A DNA stretch of 37,262 nt, taken from positions 1 through 37,262 of the forward strand of contig JAJFBF010000027.1 in the NCBI GenBank assembly GCA_020697295.1. The letters run 5' to 3'. The DNA is from Moraxellaceae bacterium. Lineage in GTDB: Bacteria; Pseudomonadota; Gammaproteobacteria; Pseudomonadales; Moraxellaceae. The translations under genes were made by a program, and so were the position numbers. Under the pieces are notes generated by a model. It was given only the letters and a program-made list of their open reading frames with translations, was not told the DNA's origin and did not search any database. Below are positions 23,652-33,051 of this stretch, in pieces; position 1 is the first letter of the stretch; each line of letters begins with the position of its first letter.

Positions 23652-26600
23652 TTACTCCGTCGTTTTGGCCGTCGTCTTGCCTGAGGCTTCAGCAGGCTCC
23701 ACCAGCAGCTTCTTGACCTTCCTGTCGTTACGCTCCAGGCGTTCGCGACGACGCTGGATCTCGCCACGGCGCAGCTTTGGCCCCTCGACTTTTTTCACAT
23801 CCCGGGCCTGCATCTCCGCAAGATCACGCTTGGCGCGCGCCCGCTGCACGATGGCGGCCTTGCGCGCAGGGGTGAGGCGCGCAGGCGTGACGCCTGCGGA
23901 AGCAGGACGCGCCAACGCAGGCGCCACAGCCGCTGCCCCCGTCTTGACCGGGGCAGACCGCGCGCCCTTTGTGACGGAGGCCGCGGCGCGCGCGGGAGTC
24001 ACGGGCGCGATCGCTGAACGCGCCTTTGCGCCTGCCGGCTTCGTCGTTGTGGCCGCCGCGGCGCGAGGCGCCGTGACCGCGGCGGGCGCCCGGAGGCCGG
24101 CAGCGCTGGCTGCAGGCGCTGATGCCGCCGGCGCAGGCGCAGGCGCAGGCAGAGGCAGAGGCAGAGGCAGAGGCAGAGGCAGAGGCAGAGTAGCGGGCAG
24201 TATCGCAGCGCCAGCGGGGGCTGACGTGGTTGCGGCAGGCACCGGAGCGGGAACGGCCAGCGGCGAAACCATGGGGAGCGCGACCCCGCCGTTCTCCATC
24301 AGCGGCACGGGAGTCGGGCCGGGAGCGACGGGCAAAGTGGCCGGCGGGACGGCTGCAGAGGGCGCATCGACGCTCGTGGGCGAGGCAGCACCCGCGGCAA
24401 GCCCGGCAAGATCGTCCGGCGTCGCGGGCGCCGCCGCGGCGGGCGAAACCGCCGCCGCAGGCAGGCCGGCGGGCACAGGCACGACAGCAGAAGTCGCCTT
24501 GGAGCTGCGGCCGAATACGCCCCGGGCATCGCTCCAGATCTGGCGGATACTGTGCTGGTCGACCTTGAGACGCATCTTCAGGTAGACACCTTGGGCGGTA
24601 TATTCGCCCGGACTGAAGTCGGCGTCGGTAAAACCCTCGAAGTTATAGCCGAGGCTCACCCAGGCATTCTTCACCGGCGTCATGCCGACGGCGATGCCAT
24701 ACTGGTAGTCCATCACTCCCGGCGTCCAGGAATGCAGGATGCTGTTGCGCCAGCCAATGTCCCAGCGTGGCGACAGGTCACGGCGCCATTCGATGCCGAC
24801 CAGGTCGGTGTAGCCGCTGTAGCGGGTGGCGTCGATGGTGTCGAGCACAAACTTGGCGCCGTATTGCAGGCTGATCTGATTGGCCTCCCAGCGGTGATTC
24901 GCATTGAGGTTGTTGACGATGCGCCGGCCGTCGAAATTGCCGATGGCGTTGGTCTTGCTGTCGATACCAAGGTCGAGGCGGTCGAGCAGGATCCAGCGCG
25001 AATCGTCCGGGCGCCAGGCAAATGACCCGCGCAGCAGGAAGCTGCTGTCTTCGTCGCCATTGATGCGTTCGGCCACAATGCTGGTGAGGCCCAGCGCCAC
25101 CGCCACTTCCGGGTTGAGCTCGCGATAGAGTCCGCCCACGAGGTTCCAGCGGAATTCATCCTCCGCTTCGCGACGCTCGATACGGCCCACCGCCTTGATG
25201 TCCTCGAAGCGATAATTGGCGCCGGCATTGGCGGCCCAGAAATCCGTGGTGGCCGGCCCGAAGGTGGCGGGTACCTGCGGATTGAAGGCTGCCGCCGTTG
25301 CGGTATTGGCCAGGGTGTCGGCGCGGTCATAGCCGAAATCGGCGGTCCATTGCGGGGTCAGGGTCAGGGACTGGCCAAGACCGAGGCCGGCGCGCAGGCG
25401 ATTGCCGGACTCCGAAGCCTCGCGGTCGAGCTGGGTGCTGACCTTGGCGCCCTTCCAGGGCTGCACCTGCACGCCCAGGCGAGTGTTCTCGGTATCCCGC
25501 AACTCGCTCATGGCCCACTCCTGCTCCAGCGAAAGCTGCACCTTGCGGCTCACCTGGAAATCGGCGCCCATGAGCAGGCGATCGGGAAAGTCCAGCGATT
25601 CGCTGTTGGTCAGGAAGGCGGTTTCAAGACTGGAACGAAGCTTCACCTTGTTGCCAGGCAGCGCATAGCGGCCGGAAAGCGTCAGCTGCTCGGCGCCGCG
25701 GTCCTCGGTGGGCAGCGACTCGTCGATATGACGCAGGCCGATGCCATAGCCATAACGGTCGTGGCTGACGTCGTTGCGCAAGTCGATGACCTGGCGGCTG
25801 GCGCCGGAGCGCAGCATCTCCTGCTGGTAGACGTCGGCGGTAAGGGCCGTGTGCTGCTGGATCTGGTAGCGGCCTTCCATGCCGAGCTTGCGGGTGCCCT
25901 CTTCCGTCGCGCTCTGCTGGCCCAGGCCAAAGCCGCCATCCTGCTCGCGCAGGTAGCTGCGGGCCTTGATCTTCTGGCTGTCGTGCTTCCACTCCAGCAG
26001 GCGGGCGTTACCCTCGCGCGGCAGCAGGCCGTCCTGGGCGGTGCTGGCGAGCTCGAGGCGAACGGTGTCCGCCGGCGTCACCTTGTAGCTGGTGTCGAGG
26101 CCGCGCAGCTCGCCCTGGTTGATGCCGTACTCCTCCTGCACCGCGGTGACACCGATCACCGCCTTGCCATCCTTCAGCTTGACTGCCGCACGGCCGCCGG
26201 CATTGAGCGCATCGCCCGCCGCCACTTCGGTCTCGTACTCGACAACGATCCAGACCGGGTTGAAATCGCTGTCCTGGCTCGGGATGGGCGTCTTGAAGAA
26301 GATCTCGCCGCGATCGTAGTCAATGTTGTAGTCGGCCCAGCGCGACAGCTGCTGCGAATCGCGCACCACCTCGGACTTGAAGCGGTCACGGATTTCGATC
26401 CGGACTTTCTCGGACCCGGCCAGCAGGGGATTGCGGGTCAGGCGGTACAGGCCCGAGGTGCCATCGCCGCGCATCTCGTCGCGCACAAAGCCGCGGCCGG
26501 TATCGGCGGCAAAGAAGTTCAGGTCGAAGCGCTGGTCGTGGTATTCGGACTTGAGACCGGTCAGGGAGCGGGTATAGCGAGCCAGCTCGACTTCCGTCAT

Positions 26601-29600
26601 GCCGGTGTCGAAATCACCGAAAAGCGCGTAGAACGCATCGCGCTCAATGCGCAGGTAAAGCTTTTCCTTGCTGGGCGCATCGTGGCGGGGATCGGCCGCA
26701 TCCGCATAGAGGGTGTAGAAGCGCTCCGGGTCAATGGCGCCGCCGAAGGCGCCGGCGCGCTCCCGATTGCTGTCGTAGGCCATGGTCAACAGCCACTTGC
26801 CCTGGATCTGGCCCTTGGCGAAAAAGGCGGCGCGGCCGTCCTGCCAGAGATCATCACTGGCCCCGGCGGCACTCGCGGCCTGCATATTGCCGCTGACGCT
26901 CTTCGCGGCCAGTGAACCCTCCGCGAGCGCGACCAGTATCCACTCGCGCTTCTCCGGTCGCACATAGACGGGAATCCGCTCCACCGCCTTGTTGTAGGCG
27001 ATCTCGATGGTGTAGAGACCGGAACGCGTCACGGGTGCGAACTTGATGATGCCGTCGGTACCGACCGGAATCTTGCCGGCACTGTCGGCCACGGCCCGCT
27101 GCGCATCGGTGGTGATGAAAGGGCGCAGGCCGCCGCTGCTAACCAGGCGCAGGTCAACTGCCGCCGGCACCACGCGACCGGTGGCATCCACCAGGTCGAT
27201 CTTCACGGTGATGGGCGCGCGACCGTCGGCGACGTTTTCCGGGCTCTTGCCGGGGCGGATGCGCGTGATATCGGATGCCACCACCACGGTCATTCGCTGG
27301 TCGACGCGCACAATCCCGAAAGGATCGGTGCCCTTGATGCTGAGCACATGCGGGCCGGGTTCGCCGAGGTCCACGCCGACAAAGCTCATCAGCGTGGTCT
27401 GGCCTTCATCCTTGCGAAAGCCGAGGCGATCCTCGGGAATCTCCTGGCCGTCCAGCCGGATTTCGGTCTTCAGGCGCGAATCCACGCGCACGCGCAGCGC
27501 CTGCACGCGGTCGGCCACGACCTCGCCGTCACGGTGCGACAGCAGGCCGATGCCCTTGTCCTCGGGCGCCTCCGCAACCGGCCCGGCACTTTCGGGTGCC
27601 GGCGCCGCCACTGCCACTGACTGCCATTCCGTCCATTCACGGCGCTGCTCGCCGGAGTCGCCGCGTGCCACTTCGAGGCGTGCCGCAGCGGCTTCGCCCT
27701 GGGCATAGACCTTGAGTTCGACGCGACGGTTGGAATCGCGCCCCTTGAGCGTCTTGTTGTCGTCAATGGGCTCGTCGGGGCCTTTGCCGAAGGCCTGGAT
27801 GCGGTCATCCGCCAGGCCCAGCTTCTGCTTCAGGTAATCCGCCACGCTTTGCGCCCGCGCCAGCGACAGGGTGTGGTTGTCGTTGATGGCGCGACCCTTG
27901 CGGGGCACCACGCGCACATTGTCGGTATGGCCCACCACCTCCATGCGAATTTCGCCGACGCCGCGCAGTTCGGTCGCGATGTCATCGAGCCAGCGCTTGT
28001 CGGGCGCCGTCAGCTCGGTGGAAAAGCTACCGAAGCGGGGCCGGAAAATGATGACCCGGCCCAGCCGCTCGGGCACCAGCACCGAGGTCCGGTTTTCCAA
28101 CACGTCGAACTCCACCGGCAGGCCCGCCACCGTCGTCCCCAGCAGCACCAGCACGGAGTGCTGCCCGGGCCGGGCCGATGGCGCGAGCGCCACGTCCCAG
28201 GACAAGATGGTGGTCGGCGCGGCCGGCACCGCCGGCAAGGCGAGGCGCCAGCCCTGCGCATCCACGACCGGGTCCGGCAGCACTTCGCCGTCGAGGCGCA
28301 AGCTGCCCGGCTGCACCTGCAGGTCGAGAGGCATGAGCACCTGCAGGGTACTGGCCTCGAGCGCAGTATCCGGATGCGTGAACGCCACGGTGTAGCGCAG
28401 GCCACCGGCCACCGGCTCGCTGGTCAGGCGCAGCCCGAGCTGGCGTTTCAGTTCTTCCATGCGCACATGCAGCGACTCGGCACGGCGCACATGGAAATCG
28501 TTCTGCCAGAGACTGCCGCCCTGTACATCCACAAAACGCGAGAACGCGGTTCCGGCCGCGCGCGTGTCGTTTTCACAGGACAGGACCTCGACGCCGGCCG
28601 GCAGGCCCTGGCTGTCGAGCTGCAATACATGGGTACCCGGCCGGATATCATCGAAATGCCAGCGTCCGCGTGTATCAGTGATCACATAACGACCGTCCTC
28701 AAGGTAGAGGCGTGCGCCCGGCAGGGGCTTGGCGCGGGCCAGTTCATCGGCGCTGCAACCTTGCGTCTCGAGCACGCGCCCGGCCAGCAAGGCACGGGCC
28801 CGCATCAGGTCCTCGCGCACCCGTACGGTGGCGCGCGCGACATTCGACTGCACGACATTATTGCCGGCGCGCGCACTGTTGACGGCATCGCCGAGCGGGG
28901 TCGCGGCCGTGGCCTCGGCCACATAGGTAACGCGCGCATCGCCATTCAGGCCCATGTTGCCGATCACATGCGTCAGGGTGCGGCCATCGGGGCTGATCTG
29001 CGGATCCGCCACTGTGACACCGTCCTGCTTCATGCTGCCGGCGCGGTAACGGAAACCGGGCGGCAGCGTGTCCTGCAGTTGCACACCGGTCAGCGCGCCG
29101 CCGCTGCGGTTGCTGGCGACGATGTCATAGGGCACGAAGTCACCGATGGCGGCGACCTGGCGCACCGTGTTCTTCACCAGCAGCAGACCCGAGGTAACAC
29201 CATCGAGCGGCAGGTCGACACGAAACGGCAGGCCATTTGGCACGACAAAGGGTTCGCCGCGCGAACCGGTGGTGACCTGCAGGCCGGCAAAGGCCGGCGC
29301 GGTGAATTCACTATCCGCCCGCGCGGTAGGAAAAACATAATTGCTGCGATTGACCACGAGATAGTAACTGCGACCCGGCGTCACGAAGGGAAACCGGTAT
29401 TCGCCGGGCCGCAGGGTGTAGGTCCGCGCTCCGGTGCTGAACGTACTGCCCGTGATCACCGTCGCCGGAAAGGCTTCGCCGGCATCCCCGGCCACGGTGG
29501 CGGGCACGCCGGCGAGCTCGTCCATCAGGGTGACGCTGACACCATCAAGCAGCTGTCCGGTGTCGGCATCGAAGGCGACGCCGTAGGGATCCACCAGCCC

Positions 29601-30245
29601 CACGGGGTCGGTCTGCTCACTGACATAGTTGGCGTAGACCTCGCCGCCTTCCTGCACGCTGAGGAGACAGTCAGAAGCAGCCGCATCACGGGTGGTGTTG
29701 ATGAAGCCGGCGAACTCGCCGGAGTTGGGAGCCGTCTCCTGCAGCAGCAGGGTTTCGACATCGCCCGAAGGTTGAGCATGAATCGTCACGGACAGCATGT
29801 CGCTGCCACCGGCACTGAGGTTGGCGCCAGGATCCTTGACCTGCAGGAACACCGGCTCGCCCACGCGGTATTCGAGAGCGGGCTCCAGGACATAGGAGGC
29901 GGGCAGGCCAGGCAGGTCACTGCCGCCACCCACCGGCCCAAAGACCGGAACGGAAAGGGAGTTGCCGGCGCAAAGCACCGGCTGCATCACCACGGTTTCA
30001 CTGGCAGCCGGGTTCGTCACGCCGCCCAGGGGATAGCGCAGGAAGGTCACGGCGCCGACGCGCACGGACACGGAGGCCTGCACCGTCGGCAAGCTCGTCG
30101 CTGACAGTGTCGCCCGATTGAGAATGACCGTCCCCGGCGCTGCCGCCGAGGCAAGAACAGGCAGCCAGAGACCACACGCGGCGAGTGCCGTCAGGCACCC
30201 GCCGCGCAGGGCTGCGAGCCAGTTACTCCGGTGATGCGCCAGCAC
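23652..30245 (-). CDS. Giant outer-membrane DUF11/OmpA/beta-barrel protein with basic tail
   Basis: The GTG at 30245 is chosen: GGAG lies nine bases upstream, it clears the preceding stop by 28 bases and it opens a signal peptide. An upstream start at 30320 would overlap that gene. The 2197-residue product has a signal peptide, a beta-rich region, a DUF11 domain (about 350-475; DTLPPGFRYRAGS) and a carboxypeptidase-regulatory-like module (about 485-585). Next is an OmpA-like domain (about 730-850) with GHTD and SNRRVEL, expected to bind peptidoglycan, then Ig-like segments. A long alternating-residue barrel follows (about 1140-1910; FGDFDTGMTE). The last 284 residues are Pro/Ala-rich, include (LP)7 and end Lys/Arg-rich. 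It is last in the four-gene DUF11 cluster. An anchor or export conduit for DUF11 subunits is inferred. Confidence 0.8.
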   Translation of the reverse strand: MLAHHRSNWLAALRGGCLTALAACGLWLPVLASAAAPGTVILNRATLSATSLPTVQASVSVRVGAVTFLRYPLGGVTNPAASETVVMQPVLCAGNSLSVPVFGPVGGGSDLPGLPASYVLEPALEYRVGEPVFLQVKDPGANLSAGGSDMLSVTIHAQPSGDVETLLLQETAPNSGEFAGFINTTRDAAASDCLLSVQEGGEVYANYVSEQTDPVGLVDPYGVAFDADTGQLLDGVSVTLMDELAGVPATVAGDAGEAFPATVITGSTFSTGARTYTLRPGEYRFPFVTPGRSYYLVVNRSNYVFPTARADSEFTAPAFAGLQVTTGSRGEPFVVPNGLPFRVDLPLDGVTSGLLLVKNTVRQVAAIGDFVPYDIVASNRSGGALTGVQLQDTLPPGFRYRAGSMKQDGVTVADPQISPDGRTLTHVIGNMGLNGDARVTYVAEATAATPLGDAVNSARAGNNVVQSNVARATVRVREDLMRARALLAGRVLETQGCSADELARAKPLPGARLYLEDGRYVITDTRGRWHFDDIRPGTHVLQLDSQGLPAGVEVLSCENDTRAAGTAFSRFVDVQGGSLWQNDFHVRRAESLHVRMEELKRQLGLRLTSEPVAGGLRYTVAFTHPDTALEASTLQVLMPLDLQVQPGSLRLDGEVLPDPVVDAQGWRLALPAVPAAPTTILSWDVALAPSARPGQHSVLVLLGTTVAGLPVEFDVLENRTSVLVPERLGRVIIFRPRFGSFSTELTAPDKRWLDDIATELRGVGEIRMEVVGHTDNVRVVPRKGRAINDNHTLSLARAQSVADYLKQKLGLADDRIQAFGKGPDEPIDDNKTLKGRDSNRRVELKVYAQGEAAAARLEVARGDSGEQRREWTEWQSVAVAAPAPESAGPVAEAPEDKGIGLLSHRDGEVVADRVQALRVRVDSRLKTEIRLDGQEIPEDRLGFRKDEGQTTLMSFVGVDLGEPGPHVLSIKGTDPFGIVRVDQRMTVVVASDITRIRPGKSPENVADGRAPITVKIDLVDATGRVVPAAVDLRLVSSGGLRPFITTDAQRAVADSAGKIPVGTDGIIKFAPVTRSGLYTIEIAYNKAVERIPVYVRPEKREWILVALAEGSLAAKSVSGNMQAASAAGASDDLWQDGRAAFFAKGQIQGKWLLTMAYDSNRERAGAFGGAIDPERFYTLYADAADPRHDAPSKEKLYLRIERDAFYALFGDFDTGMTEVELARYTRSLTGLKSEYHDQRFDLNFFAADTGRGFVRDEMRGDGTSGLYRLTRNPLLAGSEKVRIEIRDRFKSEVVRDSQQLSRWADYNIDYDRGEIFFKTPIPSQDSDFNPVWIVVEYETEVAAGDALNAGGRAAVKLKDGKAVIGVTAVQEEYGINQGELRGLDTSYKVTPADTVRLELASTAQDGLLPREGNARLLEWKHDSQKIKARSYLREQDGGFGLGQQSATEEGTRKLGMEGRYQIQQHTALTADVYQQEMLRSGASRQVIDLRNDVSHDRYGYGIGLRHIDESLPTEDRGAEQLTLSGRYALPGNKVKLRSSLETAFLTNSESLDFPDRLLMGADFQVSRKVQLSLEQEWAMSELRDTENTRLGVQVQPWKGAKVSTQLDREASESGNRLRAGLGLGQSLTLTPQWTADFGYDRADTLANTATAAAFNPQVPATFGPATTDFWAANAGANYRFEDIKAVGRIERREAEDEFRWNLVGGLYRELNPEVAVALGLTSIVAERINGDEDSSFLLRGSFAWRPDDSRWILLDRLDLGIDSKTNAIGNFDGRRIVNNLNANHRWEANQISLQYGAKFVLDTIDATRYSGYTDLVGIEWRRDLSPRWDIGWRNSILHSWTPGVMDYQYGIAVGMTPVKNAWVSLGYNFEGFTDADFSPGEYTAQGVYLKMRLKVDQHSIRQIWSDARGVFGRSSKATSAVVPVPAGLPAAAVSPAAAAPATPDDLAGLAAGAASPTSVDAPSAAVPPATLPVAPGPTPVPLMENGGVALPMVSPLAVPAPVPAATTSAPAGAAILPATLPLPLPLPLPLPLPAPAPAPAASAPAASAAGLRAPAAVTAPRAAAATTTKPAGAKARSAIAPVTPARAAASVTKGARSAPVKTGAAAVAPALARPASAGVTPARLTPARKAAIVQRARAKRDLAEMQARDVKKVEGPKLRRGEIQRRRERLERNDRKVKKLLVEPAEASGKTTAKTTE
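24131..24190. repeat. Hexanucleotide tandem repeat inside the giant gene
   Basis: Three copies of GCGCAG (24131-24148) run into seven perfect copies of GCAGAG (24149-24190). On the coding strand they encode (LP)7(AP)3 in the Pro-rich tail. Because the unit is six bases, copy-number slippage would change linker length without breaking the frame. Confidence 0.95.
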
Positions 30246-30273
30246 GACGGCTGACTCCGGGGATGACCGGTTC

Positions 30274-31503
30274 TTACTGGACAGTGACCTGGAGCACCAC
30301 CGTCGCTGTCTCACCCACACCGATCTCGCCGGCAGGCTCGCTGGCGCTGTTCACTTCCATACCACTGTTTACGGCGGCCAGGGGTGTGGTCGCCGTTTCG
30401 TCAGCAACCGGAGTGCCATTGAGGCTGGTGCTGTTGGGCACGTAGGTGGTGTAGTCCGGGATGTCGTCGGTGATGACGGCGCCGGTCAGGTTGCCCGAAG
30501 CACCTACGGCAACTGTGGCCAGCAGGCAATATTCAAGCGTATCACCGGTCTTGGAGGTCACGCCGGAGGTGTAATAGGTGTTGCCGTTGCAGGTGGCCGT
30601 TCCGGTCGCCAGGGCATTACCCGCGGGACGACTGAAATTACGCACCAGCTTTGCCAGGTTGGTGGTGGCTGGCACCACGGTGGTTACCGTGTCATTGCCA
30701 TCGGCCGTAGAGCTGTAGATCACGGCCGTACCTGCCAGGTCGGTTGCGGTAGAAGTCGCCGTGAAGGAAACGGTGTGCACCGCCGGCGCCGGAGTGGCGG
30801 GCGCGCTGGCCACGACGCGTTGCACCAGGGTCACCTGCTCGCCAACCTGGACACCGGCCGCCACGGAGCCGGCGGTAATTGCCGGGGCCGCGCCGACCGG
30901 GGTCAGCGTCAGGCTGGCAGGCGTTTCGGGGGTGGTGACGCCGGTGCTGACGTTGGTGCTGGCGGGTGCGCCGTTGCTGACCGCGGTCACGGTGTAGAGG
31001 TCGCCCCCCACACTGACGATGTCATTGATCGACAGGTTGGTCTGCGAGCCCGCAGGCAGGTAGATCACGCCGACGCCGGAGGCCTGGCTGGTCACCGAGG
31101 CCCCGAGCACGACGCTGCTCACCGGCGAGCCATTGAGCAGGAAGCCCAGGCCGGGTGCTGCCGAGGTATTGGTGTCGACTGAACTCAGGTCGAGCGCGAA
31201 GCTGTCGCTACCGTTGGAGTTGCTGGTGAACGTGAACGTATAGTCGGCATCGCTGTAGGCCGGCACGGTCAGGTCCGCCGTACTCTTGACCACGGACGGG
31301 GCCGCCGCCACGGTTTGCACCGCGACATTGACCGCCGCTTTCACTGGCGCGCCACCGCCGGCATAGCTCAGCGTGGCGACGTTGTGAATGGTGGCGCCAC
31401 CGGCGGTATCGGCCAGCGCCTGCTGGGCCATGCCCAGGGCGGCAACCAGCGCCAGGACCCCTGAGCCCTGCTTCAGCAGGGCATTCGTTTTATTAGGCTT
31501 CAT
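30274..31503 (-). CDS. Exported DUF11-type repeat protein, subunit C
   Basis: The ATG follows GAGGA at seven bases and starts a signal peptide (hydrophobic core GVLALVAALGMAQQALA). The 409-residue product is Thr/Ser/Val/Ala-rich and beta-like. It opens with GGATIHNVATLSYAGG, the usual lead of conserved-repeat/DUF11 surface proteins. A DUF11-like half follows (about 300-375) with KLVRN, YYTSGVT and TLEY, then DDIPDYTTYVPNST. It ends ATVVLQVTVQ. It is a paralogue of the 412-residue product upstream, sharing KLVRN, YYT-GVT, LEY and I-D-IP--TTY in order. It lies 28 bases before the giant gene. Likely periplasmic or surface-exposed; a structural subunit role is inferred. Confidence 0.82.
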   Translation of the reverse strand: MKPNKTNALLKQGSGVLALVAALGMAQQALADTAGGATIHNVATLSYAGGGAPVKAAVNVAVQTVAAAPSVVKSTADLTVPAYSDADYTFTFTSNSNGSDSFALDLSSVDTNTSAAPGLGFLLNGSPVSSVVLGASVTSQASGVGVIYLPAGSQTNLSINDIVSVGGDLYTVTAVSNGAPASTNVSTGVTTPETPASLTLTPVGAAPAITAGSVAAGVQVGEQVTLVQRVVASAPATPAPAVHTVSFTATSTATDLAGTAVIYSSTADGNDTVTTVVPATTNLAKLVRNFSRPAGNALATGTATCNGNTYYTSGVTSKTGDTLEYCLLATVAVGASGNLTGAVITDDIPDYTTYVPNSTSLNGTPVADETATTPLAAVNSGMEVNSASEPAGEIGVGETATVVLQVTVQ

Positions 31504-31519
31504 GACAAATCCTCAAATA

Positions 31520-31556
31520 GGCACTCCGTGCCTTCGCAGAGGGCCTCCCTGCCCTC
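31520..31556 (-). promoter_or_regulatory. Two hairpins in the leader between DUF11 paralogues
   Basis: In the 71 bases between the two paralogues, the minus-strand RNA can form GAGGGC/GCCCTC (31556-31539, six-base loop), then GGCAC/GTGCC (31532-31520, three-base loop) followed by TATTT. The second hairpin is terminator-like but short. They could set subunit ratios by partial termination or mRNA processing. Confidence 0.5.
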
Positions 31557-31574
31557 GATGCGTGAATACCGCTT

Positions 31575-32813
31575 TTAATTGATGGTCACGCTGAAAACGG
31601 CATAGGCCACGGAGTTGGCGCCCATGGATCCCCCGGTGCCGTCGTTCACGCTGATGCCAGGACCGTCCGAGCCGCCCGTACCGGGGTAGAAGTAGACGGA
31701 CAGGCCATTGGTTTCGCCGGCGTCTCCATCGCTGCCACTGTCAGTCAGCGCGGCCGGCCCCGTGCCATCGTCCAGCGTCATCGAGTTGGCCAGGTAGGTC
31801 GTGAAGGGCGGGATGGGATCACTGATCTTCACCAGCGTGGCGCTGCTGGTGGTGGCGCTCTTGGTCACCACGATCAGGTACTCGAGCACTTCGCCCGGAT
31901 TGCCGGTAACGCCGCCCGTGTAGTAGGTCTCGCCTTCGTACACCACGTCACCGACGCCCGCGGCATTACCGCCGGCGGCAGCGGCATAACCGGTGTTGCG
32001 CACCAGCTTCTGCACCGTCAGGCCGACCGACAGTACCGTCGTCACGGTGACGTCGTTGCTGGTGTAGACGTTGTCCACGGAGTCAGTGGCGGTCGTGGTC
32101 ACGGTGACAGTCTGGTCGACGGCCGCGTTGCTGACCGTGCCCGGATCCACCGTCATGGTGAAGACCTTGCGTTCGGCGATCAGCGTGCCGGCCGCCACGA
32201 CCAGGGCGGTACCATTGCCATTCACGGTAATGGTGGTGTTGCCCGGGCTGAGCGTATCGGCGCCGATGCCCGCGACGGTGAAGGTCTGGCCACTGATGAT
32301 GACGATGTCGCCAACCACGAGGCCGTTGATGGACGTATCAGCAGTGTTGTCACGCGGCACCGTGATTGCGGTGGTGCCGGCGGCGGTGATGGTGGTGCCA
32401 CTGGCCACGGTGGTGGCGCCCAGGATCACGCTGCCGACATTGGTCGTGGCGGTGGAGCCGGAAATCCCGGCACTCTGCGCCAGCGGCGAGGTCAGGTCAT
32501 AGGTGGCGATACCGTTGGCCGTCGTGGTGATGGTGTAGCTGTACACCGCGTTGGTGGCCGGATCGGTAGATTGATCAATCGGCGCGCTCAGCAACGGATT
32601 GGAGCGGACCAGGTTGACCGTCACGTCGACCAGTGCGGTCAACGACGTCTGCGGATTATTGGCGGCGTCCGCGTAGCTCACCGTCACGGTATTGCGGATG
32701 GTGGTGTCGGCAGCCGTGTTGGCCCAGGCCTGGCTCGCGCCGGCAAGTGCGCCGGCCGCCAGAATGGCAGCAGCCAGAGGACGGACACCCGTGTGTTTGA
32801 TCTGGTTCAGCAT
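31575..32813 (-). CDS. Exported DUF11-type repeat protein, subunit B
   Basis: The ATG is preceded by CAGGGGGGA, a strong ribosome-binding site. The 412-residue product has a signal peptide (LAAAILAAGALAGASQAWA) and then ADTTIRNTVTVSYADA, the N-terminal lead of DUF11-family surface proteins. A Thr/Val-rich beta middle follows. The C-terminal DUF11-like half (about 285-365) has KLVRN, YYTGGVTGNPGEVLEY and DPIPPFTTYLANSMTLDD, and the chain ends AVFSVTIN. No Cys was noticed, as common for exported structural proteins. It is paralogous to the next gene downstream. An upstream gap of 238 bases, with TATAAA near the start, may give it a promoter in addition to read-through from 33543. Confidence 0.82.
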   Translation of the reverse strand: MLNQIKHTGVRPLAAAILAAGALAGASQAWANTAADTTIRNTVTVSYADAANNPQTSLTALVDVTVNLVRSNPLLSAPIDQSTDPATNAVYSYTITTTANGIATYDLTSPLAQSAGISGSTATTNVGSVILGATTVASGTTITAAGTTAITVPRDNTADTSINGLVVGDIVIISGQTFTVAGIGADTLSPGNTTITVNGNGTALVVAAGTLIAERKVFTMTVDPGTVSNAAVDQTVTVTTTATDSVDNVYTSNDVTVTTVLSVGLTVQKLVRNTGYAAAAGGNAAGVGDVVYEGETYYTGGVTGNPGEVLEYLIVVTKSATTSSATLVKISDPIPPFTTYLANSMTLDDGTGPAALTDSGSDGDAGETNGLSVYFYPGTGGSDGPGISVNDGTGGSMGANSVAYAVFSVTIN

Positions 32814-33051
32814 GTTGTATCCCCCCTGGGATGATTTTTATAAGCAGTCCGGGAGCGTCGTTACGCCAACCCTGCGACACGACATGCCCCGAACTGCAGC
32901 AACGGCTTCAGCGGCAGCAGTGCCAGGCTGAGTCGACCTGCTCCCGCCGGCCCTGGTAACAGGACAAGACGGAAAAGCTGCGCAACCATGGGCTGCGCCA
33001 AACGCCGTCCTTCCCGGACCGGCTTACCGCGTTACACCATTAGGCCAGGCG

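Noticed and set aside
24131-24190. Possible CRISPR-like tandem array
   Set aside because: The units are six bases, contiguous and inside a coding frame, so this is a microsatellite.
27849-30104. 751-residue plus-strand open frame inside the giant gene
   Set aside because: His/Gly/Arg/Gln-rich shadow of the minus-strand gene, with no domain recognised.
32990-33051. tRNA-like wording (GCGTTACACCA) before the first DUF11 stop
   Set aside because: No cloverleaf could be drawn on either strand; only a fragment resembles tRNA.
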